Assembly: GCA_032388755.1 (NCBI GenBank)
Contig: CP135593.1
Location: 2,046,001-2,110,000, forward strand
Length of the DNA: 64,000 nt
Source: Neisseria sp. DTU_2020_1000833_1_SI_GRL_NUU_006
Lineage (GTDB): Bacteria > Pseudomonadota > Gammaproteobacteria > Burkholderiales > Neisseriaceae
Direction: 5' to 3'
Under the pieces are notes generated by a model. It saw only the letters and a program-made list of their open reading frames with translations. It made no database searches and was not told where the DNA came from. The position numbers and the translations under genes are program-made. Below are positions 61,723 through 64,000 of the stretch, one piece after another (position 1 is the stretch's first letter; each line of letters begins with the position of its first letter).

Positions 61723-61748
61723 CATCCGCTGGGGAGTCTCCCTGAGCC

Positions 61749-61802
61749 GTTTGACAAAAACCAAGACGATACTGTCCGACAACAGCTTGGTTTTTGTCAA
61801 AC
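61749..61802. other. Perfect 17-bp inverted repeat between trmL and rlpA
   Basis: GTTTGACAAAAACCAAG and CTTGGTTTTTGTCAAAC with a 20-base loop. No T-run follows on either strand, so a regulatory or attenuating hairpin in the rlpA leader is as likely as a terminator. Confidence 0.7.
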
Positions 61803-61872
61803 CGCCGATACGTCGTCTGAAACCGCCTGGGAGCCATCCCACCGCGTTATCAACTCAAGAACGGACTACGTT

Positions 61873-62598
61873 TTGACTTTATCTAAAACTACCCTTTTCT
61901 CCACCCTGACTGCCGTCGCAATCAGCATCCTTTCCATTCATTCCGCCTCAGCCGACTCCATCGTTCGTGCCGAGAAGCTGCATTCCTCCGCCAACCGCAG
62001 CTACAAAGTCGCCGGCAAACGCTACACGCCGATGACCAAAGTATCCTCCTTCGTCCAAACCGGCAACGCCTCATGGTACGGCAGCCAGTTCCACGGCCGT
62101 AAAACCTCCAGTGGCGAGCGTTACAATATGAACGCCCTGACCGCCGCCCACAAAACCCTCCCCATTCCCAGCTACGCCCGTGTGACCAACACCAAAAACG
62201 GTAAAAGCGTCATCGTCCGCGTCAACGACCGCGGTCCTTTCCACGGCAACCGCGTGATCGACGTGTCCAAAGCCGCTGCCCAGCAATTGGGTTTCATCAA
62301 CCAAGGCACGGGACACGTCAAAGTCGAACAAATCGTTCCGGGTCAAAACGTCCAAGCCTACAACGGTCAAGATATTTTCGTCGATTTGAAATCCTTCGGT
62401 ACCGAGCGCGAAGCGCAAGCCTATATGAACCAGGCTGCGGCAAACCTTTCTTACGGCAAAATGAATCCGAAAGTTTCCATGGAGAAACGCGACTACGAAT
62501 ACGTCGTCAAAATGGGCCCGTTCACCTCGCAAGAGCGTGCCGCCGAAGCCGAAGCCAAAGCACGCGGTCTGATTCAGGCAGCTTCGCTGTCCCTCTAA
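61873..62598 (+). CDS. rlpA: RlpA-family septal lytic transglycosylase / SPOR protein
   Basis: A 241-residue exported protein. Signal peptide LTAVAISILSIHSASA, double-psi beta-barrel domain (TGNASWYGSQFHGRKTSSGE, RYNMNALTAAH, VRVNDRGPFHGNRVIDVS with the catalytic D-R-G-P region) and a C-terminal SPOR domain (YEYVVKMGPFTSQERAAEAE) that targets denuded septal peptidoglycan. Start is TTG at 61873 with ACGGA upstream; no ATG fits. Confidence 0.9.
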   Translation: MTLSKTTLFSTLTAVAISILSIHSASADSIVRAEKLHSSANRSYKVAGKRYTPMTKVSSFVQTGNASWYGSQFHGRKTSSGERYNMNALTAAHKTLPIPSYARVTNTKNGKSVIVRVNDRGPFHGNRVIDVSKAAAQQLGFINQGTGHVKVEQIVPGQNVQAYNGQDIFVDLKSFGTEREAQAYMNQAAANLSYGKMNPKVSMEKRDYEYVVKMGPFTSQERAAEAEAKARGLIQAASLSL

Positions 62599-62618
62599 GC
62601 CGCATTCGTGTTTTCAGA

Positions 62619-62644
62619 CGACCTGTTGCAAGACAGGTCGTTTT
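62619..62644 (+). terminator. Terminator after rlpA, part DUS
   Basis: CGACCTGT, TGCAAG, ACAGGTCG, then TTTTG. The left arm overlaps a single DUS (TTTTCAGACGACC). Confidence 0.75.
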
Positions 62645-62694
62645 GTATTGAAGCATGGGTATAAAGCCGTCGTATCCTTGCATCCTTTTCCTTA

Positions 62695-62827
62695 TATAGT
62701 GGATTAAAATAGTGGATTAAAATAGTGGATTAAAATTGCAATGATACGGCGTTGCCAACGCCCTTATGTACTACCCGTACACGGCGGGCGTTGACGCCTT
62801 GTCTCATTTTTATTTTAATCCACTATA
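62695..62827. repeat. Divergent Correia-type element with triplicated end
   Basis: Starts TATAGTGGATTAAAAT followed by two more AGTGGATTAAAAT units (13-bp tandem), and ends ATTTTAATCCACTATA. Inside, ATACGGCGTTGCCAACGCCC and CGGGCGTTGACGCC recall but differ from the Correia core. Confidence 0.8.
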
Positions 62828-62860
62828 ATTCCCCGCTTCTCAACCAAAGGAATCCCCACC

Positions 62861-63193
62861 ATGTCCCTCCCACCTTGCCCGCAATGCCAATCCGAATACA
62901 CCTACGAAGACGGCAGCCAATACATCTGTCCCGAATGCGCGTTTGAATGGACGGAAAACGACGGCGAAGCCGCCGAAGAAACCCTGAGCGTCAAAGATGC
63001 CAACGGTGCCGTGTTGCAAGACGGCGACAACGTCGTCCTGATTAAAGACCTCAAAGTCAAAGGCAGCTCCATGGTCATCAAGCAAGGAACCAAGGTAAAA
63101 GGCATACGCCTGCAAGAAGGCGACCACAATATCGGTTGCAAAATCGACGGCAGCGCGATGAATTTGAAATCAGATTTTGTCAAAAAAGCATGA
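62861..63193 (+). CDS. yjdM: YjdM/PhnA-family zinc-ribbon protein
   Basis: A 110-residue protein with an N-terminal zinc ribbon (CPQCQSEYTYEDGSQYICPEC) and a C-terminal SH3-like beta barrel (KDANGAVLQDGDNVVLIKDL ... GTKVKGIRLQEGDHNIGCKI). YjdM, once called PhnA, is widespread; its function is not established and it is not the phosphonoacetate hydrolase. AAAGGAAT lies before the ATG. The Correia-type element ends 33 bases upstream. Confidence 0.92.
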   Translation: MSLPPCPQCQSEYTYEDGSQYICPECAFEWTENDGEAAEETLSVKDANGAVLQDGDNVVLIKDLKVKGSSMVIKQGTKVKGIRLQEGDHNIGCKIDGSAMNLKSDFVKKA

Positions 63194-63205
63194 TGTTGGT
63201 ATAAT
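63177..63205 (+). promoter_or_regulatory. Sigma-70 promoter overlapping the yjdM stop
   Basis: TTGTCA, 17 bases, TATAAT: near-consensus boxes and optimal spacing, pointing into a stretch without ORFs. Confidence 0.7.
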
Positions 63206-63211
63206 AATTGT

Positions 63212-63300
63212 TGGTGGGTCGCTAGGCCGACCTGAAAACCGTTTGTAAAGCTACTTGTCTCCGTAAGGGTTGCTTTCAAACGGTTTTCGCCTTTTTTAAA
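63212..63300 (+). ncRNA. Candidate small RNA, about 88 nt
   Basis: Predicted transcript from the preceding promoter to a terminator. First hairpin GGTCG-CTAGGC-CGACC (63217-63232). Second, GAAAACCGTTTG with CAAACGGTTTTC (63234-63245 / 63277-63288) enclosing a 31-base loop, followed by GCCTTTTTT. No ORF, and the next gene is convergent, so the transcript has no coding target downstream. I do not recognise it as a described Neisseria RNA. Confidence 0.55.
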
Positions 63301-63357
63301 GCTGTTTTCCCATAAAAAAACGCACCTTATTGCAAGGTGCGTTTTGATTTGTACGGT

Positions 63358-63876
63358 TTAGAATTTGGCACCGGATTGGTTGGCCATATAATCGACCGCC
63401 GCTTTGACTTCGTCGTCGCTCAGGCTGGTATTGCCGCCTTTTGCCGGCATGGTGTTGAAGCCTTCGAGTGCATGTTTGTGCAAGGTTTCTTTGCCTTGTT
63501 TGATACGCGGAGCCCAATCGTCATTTTTACCGACAACAGGAGCGCCCGGGATGGTACCGCCGTGGCACATTTTACAGCTGGCTTCGAAAACGGCCTTGCC
63601 GTCCACTTTGGCGGAAGAGGCATCTGCCGGTTTTTCTTCCGGTTTGGCTTCAGCAGGAGCAGCGTCTTTTACTTCCGAAGCAGCTTTGGCGGCAGTATCT
63701 TCTACTTTGCTTGCTGCTTCTTGAACAGCAGGGGCAACGGTATCAACGGCAGAAGCGGCAGCATCTTTAACATCGGAAGCAACAGCAGTAGCCGCTTCCT
63801 TAGTTTCCTGTTTGGCTTCTTGGGAACAAGCCGACAAAGCGGCCATCATCATCGCAGCAATTAGTAGTTTGTTCAT
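63358..63876 (-). CDS. Cytochrome c5-type lipoprotein
   Basis: A 172-residue protein with lipobox ALSAC (Cys17), an alanine/lysine/glutamate-rich tether of about 70 residues (AAASAVDTVAPAVQEAASKV), and a monohaem cytochrome c domain: haem site CKMCHG and distal methionine in FNTMPAKGG. It is a membrane-tethered periplasmic electron carrier, probably between bc1 and terminal oxidase or nitrite reductase, as for Neisseria c5. Neisserial c5 often has two haem domains; this one has one. Confidence 0.88.
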   Translation of the reverse strand: MNKLLIAAMMMAALSACSQEAKQETKEAATAVASDVKDAAASAVDTVAPAVQEAASKVEDTAAKAASEVKDAAPAEAKPEEKPADASSAKVDGKAVFEASCKMCHGGTIPGAPVVGKNDDWAPRIKQGKETLHKHALEGFNTMPAKGGNTSLSDDEVKAAVDYMANQSGAKF

Positions 63877-64000
63877 GTTCTATCTTTCTTAAATTTTTTA
63901 GTTAAGATACTGTTTTATAAAACAGCTGAAAAAATTCTAACACACATCATTTTCATGTTCCCACTGATGTAGTGGTTTGTAGTAAAAATATTGGCATAAG

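Overview
The window is a Neisseria chromosome segment. The DNA uptake sequence (DUS) GGTCGTCTGAA occurs dozens of times, mostly as inverted pairs forming terminators between genes. This is the AG-mucDUS dialect, which points to the N. mucosa / N. sicca / N. macacae group rather than to meningococcus or gonococcus. Four Correia-type repeats, a dRS3 repeat, a FitAB module, a Maf toxin island and an Nf/MDA-type filamentous prophage agree with this.

Layout. 1-6309 (-) is the 5' two thirds or so of a giant FHA/HrpA-type two-partner secretion exoprotein that runs off the left edge. 6.6-9.5 kb is an insertion-sequence graveyard: an IS5-family 3' fragment with a duplicated end, fitAB, and an IS630 element sitting inside a small gene. 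9.6-10.8 kb is a small minus-strand cluster with a VirB1-like lytic transglycosylase. 11.1-19.9 kb is core chromosome: prfB, degV, folA, a FadL/OmpP1 porin, pyrBI with an attenuator-like leader, and a YccS-type membrane protein. 20.0-29.5 kb (-) is a maf genomic island: mafA, mafB and its immunity gene, then five tandem start-less Hint-toxin cassettes each with its own immunity gene, then decayed cassette remnants. 29.6-34.1 kb holds lipoproteins, thiB, a nucleotidase and glmU. 34.2-35.4 kb is a three-copy noncoding tandem repeat, the third copy split by a Correia element. 35.5-44.85 kb (-) is a 3098-residue trimeric autotransporter. 45.4 kb is ibaG. 45.8-53.5 kb is a filamentous prophage (rep, ssDNA-binding protein, coat proteins, TspB, DUF2523, Zot) followed by an IS110-family recombinase gene. 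53.7-64 kb is core again: ftsY, msrAB (pilB), a BioC-like methyltransferase, a DASS transporter, bioH, comF, trmL, rlpA, yjdM, a candidate small RNA, and a cytochrome c5 lipoprotein.

How it works together. Three surface or contact systems (TpsA, Maf toxins, trimeric autotransporter) and FitAB are typical of the accessory equipment of commensal Neisseria. The DUS dialect separates them: tpsA and the maf coding sequences carry GCCGTCTGAA-type DUS (AT- or AG-dialect), whereas the core and the autotransporter carry GTCGTCTGAA. This suggests that tpsA and maf arrived from other Neisseria species. The most interesting candidate is a structured noncoding RNA with its own promoter directly upstream of the phage IS110 recombinase. 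Its position fits a bridge RNA that could guide prophage integration.
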